A stretch of 7,264 nt of DNA from JAJYZP01 sp049964535 (GCA_049964535.1 JBMFXG010000139.1:1-7264); one strand, 5' to 3'; counted from the stretch's first letter, positions 1 through 7,088 are shown. Program-made: numbers and translations. Notes: generated by a model from the sequence alone, not told the origin.

Positions 1-2
1 CC

Positions 3-212
3 CACGGAGCTTATCTGTTGCTCCTCGTACCAATGGTGTGCTGTGGCGGTCCTGTGATCTTCGCTGCGCTCGCAGCTACGAGTGTCGTGATACTTGGTGC
101 AGTTGGAGCAATCGTTGGCGTCACCATCTTGGCGATCGTTCTCGTGCTCTCTGCACAAAGTCGACGTCGTACACGCTGGCGTCAGTTGACACCGACAGGG
201 AGGTGCTTGTGA
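3..212 (+). CDS. Small membrane protein with CCGGP motif (5' end outside window)
   Basis: The reading frame is open from the first complete codon in the window to a TGA at 210-212, so the gene probably begins upstream; an internal TTG at 18 or ATG at 33 is possible, but neither has a convincing Shine-Dalgarno. About 70 codons are visible. Nearly all of the protein is hydrophobic and fits two short membrane helices, ending in a basic RRRTRWR stretch that should sit in the cytoplasm. The first helix carries two adjacent cysteines followed by GGP. Vicinal cysteines with a nearby proline inside a helix resemble the metal-binding helix of small mercury transporters (MerT/MerF type), but I see no closer family match. 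The stop overlaps the GTG of the next gene (GTGA), implying an operon and translational coupling. A role in metal or thiol traffic is inference. Confidence 0.6.
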   Translation, partial: HGAYLLLLVPMVCCGGPVIFAALAATSVVILGAVGAIVGVTILAIVLVLSAQSRRRTRWRQLTPTGRCL

Positions 213-913
213 CGTCGATCACGAAAAGGCCTACCGATCCGCGCGTCGCGCGGGCGCTCGCCGAGGTGTTAGGCACGCCAGCTCGCATCGTTGGCTTTCT
301 TGTCACGTCGAGCGTTATTACGCTGTTCTACACGCTCCTCCTCCCCTTCGACTACACGCAGCGCTTCGGGCTTTCCAACTGGGAGTACCTTAATGCTTAC
401 CTGCTCATTTGGTCGATCGCTCTCGGTTCAGCTCTTGCACTCCTCCTTGCAATTCAGTTGTACGCCATGCGTCGCATCACAGCGGCACGTGCTACAACTG
501 GAGCTGCCGGTGGTCTAGCCTTCCTAGCTAGTCTGCTCCCCAGCTTTCTCTGCTGTACGCCGATCATCCCCTCTTTGCTCGCCTTCGTTGGGCTATCAGG
601 GCTCGGCCTCTATTCAACTACAGGAGCTCTGCAGCACTTCTTCGCAGCTCATCAGACCGGGTTCCTCTCAGCAAGCTTGGCGTTGCTTGCCGCTATGAGC
701 TGGTGGGGTCTCTACAAGGTAGCACGCTCGCAGTGCTTCTCTGACGACGGTTGTGTACTCGACGATTCGCATGGAGATAGGTCCATCAAAGTTGCTAGCA
801 ACCGTAGTAGCGATAGTGCACCACGGTCGGGGATCCGGGGTGATGTGACGTCGACAACCGAGGATAGAGACGCTGCTGGAGGTTCCGGTAGCCAAGAAGG
901 AGCACGTCTATGA
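209..913 (+). CDS. Four-helix membrane protein with CCTPxxP motif, possible metal/thiol transporter
   Basis: The protein has 234 residues from GTG 209, chosen because GGGAGG lies five bases upstream and the start overlaps the previous stop as GTGA; the frame is open further upstream (to 38) but that part shadows the preceding gene. Hydrophobic segments lie near residues 27-47, 60-87, 98-130 and 144-170. The third contains C115 and C116 followed by TPIIP, a vicinal cysteine pair in a proline-kinked helix as in Mer-type transporters. After the last helix come C176 and C182 (CFSDDGC) and a polar, Ser/Asp/Arg-rich tail of about 50 residues that looks disordered. It lies between a CCGGP protein and an exported thioredoxin, so it may pass metal ions or reducing equivalents across the membrane. 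It does not look like CcdA/DsbD, whose key cysteines are in separate helices. Function is inferred; the gene itself is secure. Confidence 0.8.
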   Translation: MTSITKRPTDPRVARALAEVLGTPARIVGFLVTSSVITLFYTLLLPFDYTQRFGLSNWEYLNAYLLIWSIALGSALALLLAIQLYAMRRITAARATTGAAGGLAFLASLLPSFLCCTPIIPSLLAFVGLSGLGLYSTTGALQHFFAAHQTGFLSASLALLAAMSWWGLYKVARSQCFSDDGCVLDDSHGDRSIKVASNRSSDSAPRSGIRGDVTSTTEDRDAAGGSGSQEGARL

Positions 914-1575
914 GCAAAGCTTCGGCGCGTCAGCGCCCACTACGGCCGATGGTAACTGCCCGGAATAAGGCTGAGGCTCAGCGTCGTCAGCGGAATCGTC
1001 TGCTCCTTGGGGGAGGATTTACCGTGCTCGTCGTCCTTGCGGCATTGGTCATCTCGCTCCATATAACACAGAGCAACGCACGTTCCACATCTCCGAACGC
1101 GCGTTCAGGTACTTCGAACGTGTCGCTCCCGGTAGGTACGACTGCCCCGAACGGTACAATCACTACTCTGAGTGGCACGACTGAGAAGGTAGGGGCATTC
1201 CGTGGTCGGCCTACCCTTATCTGGTTCGTAACTACATGGTGTTCGTCGTGTCAAGCCGGCACGCAGGTGATGGCCCAGAACGTTTCCACGCTTGCGGCTG
1301 ACGGAGTTCGGGTGGTGGAAGTTGAGAACTACGCTGATCTCGGTCAAAAAGGCGATTCAATGGCTGTCTTCGCCAAGAGTCTCGCTGGAGGCGAGTTTTC
1401 GAATTCTGATTGGACCTTTGGCGAGGCGTCAGCGACTCTCACCCATGCTTATAATCCGCAGGCGTATCTCGATATCTACTATCTCATCAACGCCCAAGGA
1501 AAGATCACCTACGTCAATAGTTCACCAGGATCGACCATGCCTCAGCTGCTACGCGCTGCAAAGGCACTTGTGTGA
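910..1575 (+). CDS. Membrane-anchored thioredoxin-fold (TlpA-like) protein
   Basis: The protein has 221 residues. ATG 910 overlaps the previous stop (ATGA) and has AGAAGGAG just upstream. A basic N-terminus of about 30 residues precedes one membrane anchor (about 31-52), then a Ser/Thr/Asn-rich linker to about residue 75, so the catalytic domain should face outside the membrane. The thioredoxin-like domain covers about 75-221: the strand LIWFV leads into W110-C-S-S-C114, the redox-active CxxC, and a late strand pair reads IYYLINAQGKITY (about 189-201). Where thioredoxins usually have the cis-proline before that strand, I see L187-D188, with the nearest proline at 183; this is unusual. It is likely a disulfide reductase or oxidase, or a redox partner of the vicinal-cysteine membrane proteins encoded upstream. 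A cytochrome-c maturation role (ResA/CcmG) is possible, but no other such genes are nearby. Confidence 0.88.
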   Translation: MSKASARQRPLRPMVTARNKAEAQRRQRNRLLLGGGFTVLVVLAALVISLHITQSNARSTSPNARSGTSNVSLPVGTTAPNGTITTLSGTTEKVGAFRGRPTLIWFVTTWCSSCQAGTQVMAQNVSTLAADGVRVVEVENYADLGQKGDSMAVFAKSLAGGEFSNSDWTFGEASATLTHAYNPQAYLDIYYLINAQGKITYVNSSPGSTMPQLLRAAKALV

Positions 1576-2219
1576 GCGGTGACGATACGAACTTTCAAAC
1601 GGCTGAAGGTCGATCCTGGAAACGGTGGCTCCTGGTCGGGGCGCTGCCGTTCTGGCTATCGGTTCAGTTCGCACTGCGCTCCTCACCACCATCGCTGCGT
1701 CGCGCTGAGCGACGGTGGTGAGTCAGTTCTCAGGACCGTCAGAGCAGCGGATTGCCTGCGATACGTTCGCTTTGAACGATATTAACACCACGACGTTGGG
1801 AAGGACCGCTCATATCGCCTCCTTGCGTAGCAGGCCGGCCATGGTCTGGTTTGTGGCCGGGGGATGCGCTAGCTGTGCGGCGAGTATTTCAGCCGTCGCA
1901 GCACCGTCCACCCAGCTGACCGAGCATGGGTTCCGAGTGCTGACCTTAGGCCTCTACGGAGATTCCTTGTTGAGGAACTCGAATGTTGCCAGTTGCTGAG
2001 TGTTGGCAGTGCTGCGACATCGGGTGCCACCATCGAGTGATCTAACTGGGAGTGGGACATGGCCCCAAAGACGTTGAGTCTCGCTTCCGAGACGTCGGGT
2101 AGCCCGATCTCTATGCACTGATGGGTCAGAGTAGGCGATTCTCGTACCGCAACAGCGTGCCGGTCTCGACGATGAGAAAACTGCTCGTACCGACAGATCA
2201 CTTTCGGGCTCGTTTGTAA
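1572..2219 (+). pseudogene. Decayed second thioredoxin-fold paralogue (frameshifts plus in-frame stop)
   Basis: This is a broken homologue of the preceding thioredoxin gene, with almost the same length (648 against 666 bases). GTG 1572 overlaps the previous stop (GTGA) and AAAGG lies seven bases upstream. The first frame encodes a basic stretch and a membrane anchor (LLVGALPFWLSVQFAL) and stops at 1719-1721. The thioredoxin core continues one frame back (1718 to about 1963), with RPAMVWFV then GGCASC matching RPTLIWFV then TWCSSC of the intact copy. A further shift leads to SNWEWDMAPKTLSLA (2041-2085), matching SDWTFGEASATLTHA, but TGA at 2038-2040 interrupts it. A third shift near 2103 gives DLYALM and then Y.NS.P.STM..LL (to TAA 2217), matching DIYYLI and Y.NS.P.STM..LL. 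Each shift equals a loss of one base. Identity is only moderate, so the copies diverged long before decay. Alternatives are sequencing errors or a 94-residue remnant still made from GTG 1718, which would keep the CASC site. Confidence 0.8.
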
Positions 2220-2513
2220 ATGACGTCCGGCTCCTCACCTCAAAGAGGTGGGGGGAGAACGCTGTTGTCTTACTCGAACGGTGAATTTGCTTTTCGTGAG
2301 CTTCGAGCTGTCGGCCGGAGAGAGAGCTCTCTTCTCGGTCCCGACTGGGACCTGCTCACACGGATGTCACTGCGGTGTGCGCGGTATTGCGTTGTTCGGT
2401 TCAACCTGCTCGGAAGGCTGGGAAGGCTTTATTTTGAGCCCTACTTTGGCCGGCTCACGCCGGTTGCGGCCATGGAGAACTCTAGAGAGACGAGCCTGGG
2501 TGAGGATTATTAG
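2220..2513 (+). CDS. Uncertain ORF, no recognised family
   Basis: ATG 2220 directly follows the TAA that ends the decayed thioredoxin frame, and the frame runs 97 codons to TAG 2511-2513. There is no Shine-Dalgarno before the ATG. The translation is arginine-rich (GRLGRL repeats, many AGA/AGG/CGG codons), has no membrane segment and matches no motif I know. A second frame (2248-2520) is also open across the same bases and encodes a cysteine cluster CSHGCHC, so the open frame is weak evidence by itself. Several palindromes fall inside (2233-2253, 2315-2338, 2337-2352, 2447-2472). It could be a small unknown gene, decayed sequence or a structured non-coding stretch; I cannot choose between these. 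Confidence 0.2.
   Translation: MTSGSSPQRGGGRTLLSYSNGEFAFRELRAVGRRESSLLGPDWDLLTRMSLRCARYCVVRFNLLGRLGRLYFEPYFGRLTPVAAMENSRETSLGEDY
2315..2352. repeat. Adjacent palindromes / hairpins
   Basis: Two inverted repeats lie almost end to end. The 24-base imperfect palindrome 2315-2338 is centred on a perfect AGAGAGCTCTCT core (2321-2332); its arms contain one mismatch and two G-T pairs. A perfect 6-bp stem GGTCCC/GGGACC with a GACT loop follows at 2337-2352. No T-run follows, so a classical terminator is unlikely. They could be protein-binding sites or part of a folded RNA; function is unknown. Confidence 0.45.
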
Positions 2514-2536
2514 GCCATGAGGAGCTCCTTGGCGTT

Positions 2537-2836
2537 TTGACTTTGTTTGCACGAATCGCGACTCGGAGACTCGGCTTCGACGCTGACGTTTTGAGTTACG
2601 TTCATGTGCGCCGGGCCGAGGCGATCGACGAAGCGCTATGGAAGTCGGTGGGTTTCGAACCCGAGATAGTTGCTCCCAGTGGGCGAGGGCGCTACGAGGG
2701 GCGGCGGCGTGCTACGGCGACTTTAGGAGCTCTATTCTTGCGATCTACCAGGGGCCATGTGAGCGGCGAGGCACTTCTATTCTTACGGCATGACTTCGCA
2801 ACTTTAACTTTGGTTGAGACAGAAGCGCGACGATAG
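2537..2836 (+). CDS. Hypothetical 99-residue protein upstream of pilB
   Basis: The frame runs from TTG 2537 to TAG 2834-2836, seven bases before the chosen pilB start. GGAG (2521-2524) lies 12 bases upstream, too far for a good ribosome site; TTG 2543 is an alternative. The translation is soluble, rich in Arg and Ala, with no signal peptide or membrane helix; the second half (GALFLRSTRGHVSGEALLFLR) could form beta hairpins. I recognise no family. Its close spacing to pilB would suit a small member of the pilus operon, but it may equally be chance or the remnant of a larger gene, because the preceding few hundred bases also look disordered. Confidence 0.3.
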   Translation: MTLFARIATRRLGFDADVLSYVHVRRAEAIDEALWKSVGFEPEIVAPSGRGRYEGRRRATATLGALFLRSTRGHVSGEALLFLRHDFATLTLVETEARR

Positions 2837-2843
2837 AGAGCTA

Positions 2844-4568
2844 ATGGAGGGAACAGCTGATACGCTAGGAGTGACTCCACCACCAGGTCGCGACCTCTCA
2901 CCTCTGGGTCGAGCGCTCATTTTGGCGAGGATTATTGACGAGCCGACGCTTCGATCTGCCTTAGCGGAACAGAGCGCTGCGCGAGTACCACTGATCCCGT
3001 TTCTCCTCTCTCGATCGCTGGTCGACGAGGTTGAGCTGGCGAGATTTATGGCTTCACGCCTGGGCCTTGAGTTCGTCGACTTTGAAAAGGTTCCTGTGGA
3101 TCAGGCTGCTACCCAGCTGATCCCGGTTCAGATGGAGCGGAAGTATCGAATCCTCCCGATCGCCCTCCGTGATGACAAGATTGTGCTCGCCATGGCAGAC
3201 CCTACCGACGTGGTAGCCCTTGATGACGTCCGTGCGCTGACGAGACGCGAGGTGATCGTCGTTACGTGTGCATGGTCGCTCCTCAATAGAGCGTTGGAAC
3301 GAACGCAACGAATCTCTGAAGAAGCGCTGGATGTGACGGCGAAGGCCGCCGATGAGGCTGCCGGGGAGAGTGCTATCGATGATCTGGTAGCAGCGGAGAT
3401 CGTCGATGACGCGCCCATCATCAAGTTAGTGAATATGACCATCTCCCAGGCGGCCATGGATCGAGCATCGGATATTCATATTGAGCCCTATCCGAGCGAC
3501 CTTCGGATCCGCTTCCGTATCGATGGCGTCCTCCATGAAGTGACTCGGGTACCAAAGAGCTTGCAGTCCGGTATTGTGACTCGACTGAAGTTGATGGCGA
3601 ACCTCAATATTGCGGAACGGCGGGTTCCTCAAGATGGACGAATCTCACTCCGAGTTGATGGCAAGGAGATGGATCTGCGTTTGGCGACCTTGCCAACGGT
3701 AGAGGGCGAGAAGATTGTCATCCGAATTCTTGACAAGACTCGGGCTCAGCTCTCGCTCGGTGAACTCGGCTTCCTGTCGGAGTCGCTGGTCGTCTACGAG
3801 AAGAGCTTTCGTCGACCCTGGGGCACGATCTTGGTCACCGGTCCAACGGGATCGGGAAAGTCCACGACGCTTTATGCCACGATTAATATTCTCAATAGCG
3901 ATGACCGGAATATCATTACCGTCGAGGACCCGGTTGAGTATCGACTTCCTGGAGTAAATCAAGTTCAGGTTCACGCGAAGGCCGGCCTTGGCTTCGCCAA
4001 CGCGCTTCGGTCGATCCTTCGTTCTGATCCAGATGTCATCTTGGTCGGGGAGATTCGAGACCGTGAGACCGCAACGATAGCGGTCGAAGCAGCACTTACG
4101 GGCCACCTCGTGCTCTCTTCGATCCATACCAACGATGCAGCGTCGACTCCTTCTCGGCTCTTTGAGATGGGGGTTGAGCCATACTTGATAGCATCGGCTT
4201 TAGATTGTGTTGTGGCCCAACGGCTTGCCAGGAGGCTCTGTGACAACTGCAAGGTGGAGCTTCCTGTTAAGGAGAACGAGCTAGTTCTTGCGGGCTGGAA
4301 CTTCGAGCGCGTTGCGACTCCGAAGAATCTCTTTCGCCCGCGTGGTTGTCTGCAGTGCTCCAATACGGGCTACCAGGGTCGCATTGCCCTCCACGAGGTC
4401 ATGCCGATCACGAACGAGATGGAACGAGCAATTGCCGATTCCTCTCAGACTGATGTGATTCGCAAGCTCGCTCTCGATGGCGGAATGGTCGATATGCGTA
4501 CGATCGGCATGCTCCACGTTGCCAATGGAATGACCTCGCTAGAAGAAGTACTCAGGGTCGTGGCTTAA
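2844..4568 (+). CDS. pilB: Type IV pilus extension ATPase PilB (GspE/T2SSE family)
   Basis: The 574-residue cytoplasmic ATPase powers pilus polymerisation through the PilC platform. ATG 2844 is preferred over TTG 2814; the upstream GAGAG is only a modest Shine-Dalgarno. Residues about 18-160 form an MshEN-type N-terminal domain with two tandem 24-residue motifs (20-43, PLGRALIL through ALAEQ; 49-72), a fold known in other PilB/MshE ATPases to bind cyclic di-GMP; whether it does here is inference. The ATPase core shows Walker A GPTGSGKST (333-341), the Asp box VEDPVEY (360-366), Walker B DPDVILVGE (395-403) and a His box with HTND (from 428). Two cysteine pairs, C466/C469 and C502/C505, form the zinc-binding site typical of PilB and GspE and absent from PilT. 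The pilT and pilC genes downstream favour a type IV pilus over a type II secretion system. Length is normal for the family. Confidence 0.95.
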   Translation: MEGTADTLGVTPPPGRDLSPLGRALILARIIDEPTLRSALAEQSAARVPLIPFLLSRSLVDEVELARFMASRLGLEFVDFEKVPVDQAATQLIPVQMERKYRILPIALRDDKIVLAMADPTDVVALDDVRALTRREVIVVTCAWSLLNRALERTQRISEEALDVTAKAADEAAGESAIDDLVAAEIVDDAPIIKLVNMTISQAAMDRASDIHIEPYPSDLRIRFRIDGVLHEVTRVPKSLQSGIVTRLKLMANLNIAERRVPQDGRISLRVDGKEMDLRLATLPTVEGEKIVIRILDKTRAQLSLGELGFLSESLVVYEKSFRRPWGTILVTGPTGSGKSTTLYATINILNSDDRNIITVEDPVEYRLPGVNQVQVHAKAGLGFANALRSILRSDPDVILVGEIRDRETATIAVEAALTGHLVLSSIHTNDAASTPSRLFEMGVEPYLIASALDCVVAQRLARRLCDNCKVELPVKENELVLAGWNFERVATPKNLFRPRGCLQCSNTGYQGRIALHEVMPITNEMERAIADSSQTDVIRKLALDGGMVDMRTIGMLHVANGMTSLEEVLRVVA

Positions 4569-4583
4569 AGGACCGATAGGCCT

Positions 4584-4625
4584 ATGACCACAAAGGGTGG
4601 TAATGCGACGGTAGGTGATGAGTGA
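4584..4625 (+). other. Possible 13-codon minigene overlapping the pilT start
   Basis: ATG 4584 opens a 13-codon frame (MTTKGGNATVGDE) whose TGA (4623-4625) overlaps the proposed GTG start of pilT as GTGA. AAAGGA (4567-4572) lies 11 bases upstream of the ATG. The pilB-pilT gap also contains the 10-base palindrome ATAGGCCTAT (4576-4585). The frame may simply be chance; if translated, it could couple pilT translation to ribosomes leaving pilB. Confidence 0.2.
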
Positions 4626-5788
4626 CGTTACTACAATCCGGACAGAGTGAGCAAGAGATGGGATCTCGGCCTGAGAACTCACACGAGGATGTCTACCCGT
4701 ATCACGTCAATGAGCTCTTGACGTACCTCGTTCAACACCGAGGCTCGGACCTGCATCTCTCGGCAGGGGCTCCACCTGGTTTTCGTGTGAACGGAGAGCT
4801 TCACCGCGCAGACGACTATCCCCCTCTGCGCCCACGGGCTCTTCAGGTTCTGATCTATTCCGTCCTCTCTCAGGGTCAGCGGGAACGCTTTGAGGACGCT
4901 CTTGAGCTTGACACCTCACATACGGTTCCCGGCGCCGGCCGGTTCCGGCTCAACGTATTGAAGCAGCGTGGCTCCCTTGGGGCCGTCTTTCGCCATATAC
5001 CCTTTGAGATCCTCTCTGCGGAGCAGCTAGGACTGCCATCGGTCGTCTCTGGTTTCGCCGATCTACCGCGAGGTCTCGTACTCGTCACGGGCCCGACCGG
5101 ATCTGGTAAGACGACCACGCTTGCTGCAGTCTTAGACCTCGTCAATCAGCGTCGGGCTAGTCATATCGTCACCGTTGAGGATCCGATCGAGTTTCTACAC
5201 CCTCATAAACGCTCACTCGTCGACCAGCGGGAGGTCGGCGTCGACACCAAGTCTTTTGCAGAGGCGCTGAAGCACGTCCTACGTCAAGATCCGGACGTGA
5301 TCTTGGTCGGTGAGCTCCGAGATCTTGAAACGATCTCTTCGGCGATTACTGCGGCGGAGACGGGCCACCTGGTGCTCGGGACTCTGCATACCCAAGACGC
5401 TCCGCAAGCGATCGATCGGATTATTGATGTGTTTCCAACGAACCAGCAGCAACAGGTTCGTATGCAGTTGGCAGCGTCGATCCAAGGGATCGTCACCCAA
5501 CAACTCTTAAAGCGCAGCGACGGGCGAGGCCGTGTTGCTGCGGTGGAAGTCTTGGTGGGGACTCCAGCCGTTCGTAACCTTATACGAGAGGGTAAATCTC
5601 ATCAGCTCTACTCGGCAATGCAGGCCGGTGCCCAATTTGGCATGCAGACTATGGACGCTGCCCTGGTTGATCTCGTCACCAAGAAGCAGATCACGCTCGC
5701 TGAGGCCCTCGCTGCCAGTTCGAATCCAGAAGAGATACGCCGACTCGCAGGTTCGGGAGGTGGGTACGTTGGAAACATACGCGTATAA
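4622..5788 (+). CDS. pilT: Type IV pilus retraction ATPase PilT
   Basis: The 388-residue cytoplasmic hexameric ATPase depolymerises pili and drives twitching or DNA uptake. The N-terminal PAS-like region carries GSDLHLSAGAPPGFRVNGEL, typical of PilT. Core motifs are Walker A GPTGSGKTT (157-165), the Asp box VEDPIEF (185-191), Walker B DPDVILVGE (223-231) and a His box with HTQDA (256-260). PilT-specific signatures AIDRIIDVFP (263-272) and VRNLIREGK (317-325) are present, and the four zinc cysteines of PilB are absent. GTG 4622 follows an AGGTG-type ribosome site; ATG 4658 is an alternative that would give a length nearer the usual 345-370 residues. The gene lies 53 bases after pilB, and its last 20 bases overlap the proposed pilC start. 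It is very likely cotranscribed with both. Confidence 0.95.
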   Translation: MTLLQSGQSEQEMGSRPENSHEDVYPYHVNELLTYLVQHRGSDLHLSAGAPPGFRVNGELHRADDYPPLRPRALQVLIYSVLSQGQRERFEDALELDTSHTVPGAGRFRLNVLKQRGSLGAVFRHIPFEILSAEQLGLPSVVSGFADLPRGLVLVTGPTGSGKTTTLAAVLDLVNQRRASHIVTVEDPIEFLHPHKRSLVDQREVGVDTKSFAEALKHVLRQDPDVILVGELRDLETISSAITAAETGHLVLGTLHTQDAPQAIDRIIDVFPTNQQQQVRMQLAASIQGIVTQQLLKRSDGRGRVAAVEVLVGTPAVRNLIREGKSHQLYSAMQAGAQFGMQTMDAALVDLVTKKQITLAEALAASSNPEEIRRLAGSGGGYVGNIRV

Positions 5789-6986
5789 GGCGAGAGATCA
5801 AGGAGGACGCGTACTCGACGGAGTGGTCGAAGCCGAGTCGCAGCAGCTCGTGGTCGAGCGCCTGCGCACGATGGGCTACATACCGGTTTCAGTCACCAAG
5901 AAGAAGACAAAGTTCGGATCGAATGAGATCCACATTCCTGGTCTGACCGATCGAATTGGTGCCAAGGATATAGCGGTCTTTTCGCGTCAGTTTGCGACCA
6001 TGATCAACGCTGGACTCACCCTGCTGAAGGCGCTCACGATATTGGTTGGACAGACCGAGAACCAAGCGTTGTCGAAGATCTTGGCGCAAGTGCGTACCGA
6101 GATCGAGCGAGGGTCCTCGTTGTCGGCTGCCCTGGCGAAGCACCCGAAGGTCTTCGATCATCTCTTCATTGCCATGATTCGCTCGGGCGAGTCCGGTGGA
6201 GTGCTCGACGACGTGCTCATGCGACTCTCCTCCACCTTAGAGAAGCAGGTCGAGATACGACGTAAGATCAAGTCTGCGATGACCTATCCAATCGCAGTGA
6301 TGGTTCTCGTCGTGTTGATCTTGACTGCGATGATGATTTTTGTTATCCCGACATTTAAGAAGATCTTCGCCACTCTGCACGGTACACTTCCGCTTCCAAC
6401 GAGGATACTTCTGGATGTCTCGCAGATCTTCGTATCGTGGATCTGGCTTGTCATCCTTTTTTATATCGGCGCCATCTACGCTTTCGTACGCTTTCGTCGG
6501 TCTAAGAGAGGTCGTGAGATACTTGATAAGCTGACTTTGAAGATTCCGATTTTTGGACGGTTGGCTCATAAGTATGCCATCGTTCGTTTCTCTCGAACTC
6601 TTGCAGCACTACTGCGTTCTGGCGTTCCTATCCTCAACTCGTTGACCATCACTGCAGAGGCTGCAGGCAATGTTCGCGTCGTGAACGCTATCTCCGATAT
6701 GGAGGTGGGGGTTCGCCAAGGAGAGCCTCTTGCGAGAAGAATGGCGCTTCACGAGATCTTTCCTCCAATGGTGACGCAGATGGTCTCCGTTGGGGAGGAG
6801 ACAGGAGGTGTCGATGAGATGCTTGACAAGGTTGGTGAGTTCTACGAGTCGGAAGTTGAAACTATGGTGGCCTCCCTCTCGTCGCTGCTAGAACCGATTC
6901 TCATCGTGGTCTTAGGCTCAGTCGTGGGATCGATGGTCATTGCACTCTACCTCCCAATGTTCAACGTCATTAAGTTGATTCACTAG
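5769..6986 (+). CDS. pilC: Type IV pilus inner-membrane platform protein PilC (T2SSF family)
   Basis: The 405-residue integral membrane protein is the platform on which PilB and PilT act. TTG 5769 is chosen because GGGAGG (5755-5760) lies eight bases upstream and the product then begins METYAYKARD, the usual start of PilC; an in-frame GTG at 5760 overlaps that site. The frame is open back to 5532, but only as a shadow of pilT. Two T2SSF domains are clear. The first (about 65-195) has FSRQFATMINAGLTLLKAL and GESGGVLDDVL. The second (about 265-395) has FSRTLAALLRSGVPILNSL and VGEETGGVDEML. Membrane helices lie near 174-197, 212-240 and 372-398, the expected three. The 20-base overlap with pilT suggests coupled translation. 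Length matches the family. Confidence 0.95.
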   Translation: METYAYKARDQGGRVLDGVVEAESQQLVVERLRTMGYIPVSVTKKKTKFGSNEIHIPGLTDRIGAKDIAVFSRQFATMINAGLTLLKALTILVGQTENQALSKILAQVRTEIERGSSLSAALAKHPKVFDHLFIAMIRSGESGGVLDDVLMRLSSTLEKQVEIRRKIKSAMTYPIAVMVLVVLILTAMMIFVIPTFKKIFATLHGTLPLPTRILLDVSQIFVSWIWLVILFYIGAIYAFVRFRRSKRGREILDKLTLKIPIFGRLAHKYAIVRFSRTLAALLRSGVPILNSLTITAEAAGNVRVVNAISDMEVGVRQGEPLARRMALHEIFPPMVTQMVSVGEETGGVDEMLDKVGEFYESEVETMVASLSSLLEPILIVVLGSVVGSMVIALYLPMFNVIKLIH

Positions 6987-7066
6987 GTTTGTGTCAAGTT
7001 GTACCGGGAAAGGCAATTTTCGCGCTTTCCGTAAATCCAACAGCAATCAATTTGTACCTCGAAGGT

Positions 7067-7088
7067 AATCCCTAGCTCAAGGGTTTTT
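7067..7088 (+). terminator. Weak candidate terminator after pilC
   Basis: CCCT (7070-7073) can pair with AGGG (7080-7083) around a six-base loop and is followed by five T residues (7084-7088). The stem is only four base pairs, slightly extended by AA/TT past a mismatch, so this is at best a weak intrinsic terminator for the pil operon. Readthrough into the next gene is quite possible. Confidence 0.25.

Noticed and set aside
38..208. N-terminal extension of the CCTPxxP membrane protein by 57 codons
   Set aside because: It overlaps the hydrophobic CCGGP protein in another frame; GTG 209 has a good Shine-Dalgarno and a GTGA overlap, while the extension reads as a shadow.
1954..2238. Minus-strand ORFs at 1869-2201 and 1954-2238
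   Set aside because: The region is explained on the + strand as the decayed thioredoxin gene; the minus frames show no domain or start signal.
2248..2520. ORF with a CSHGCHC cysteine cluster
   Set aside because: It overlaps the 2220-2513 frame, has no ribosome site and no recognisable metal-binding domain; too weak to call a gene.
2642..2723. tRNA-like pattern on the minus strand: GGTTCGAAACC near AAGTCG/CGACTT ends
   Set aside because: The T-arm would have only three pairs, and there is no D-arm, anticodon arm or proper CCA position; it is a local palindrome by chance.
3645..4127. 160-codon ORF on the minus strand
   Set aside because: It is antisense to the conserved PilB ATPase core (Walker A to His box) and shows no protein features; a compositional shadow.
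5532..5768. Long form of PilC (484 residues) starting inside pilT
   Set aside because: The extra part lies wholly within conserved pilT sequence and does not resemble PilC; starting at TTG 5769 gives the normal PilC N-terminus and length.
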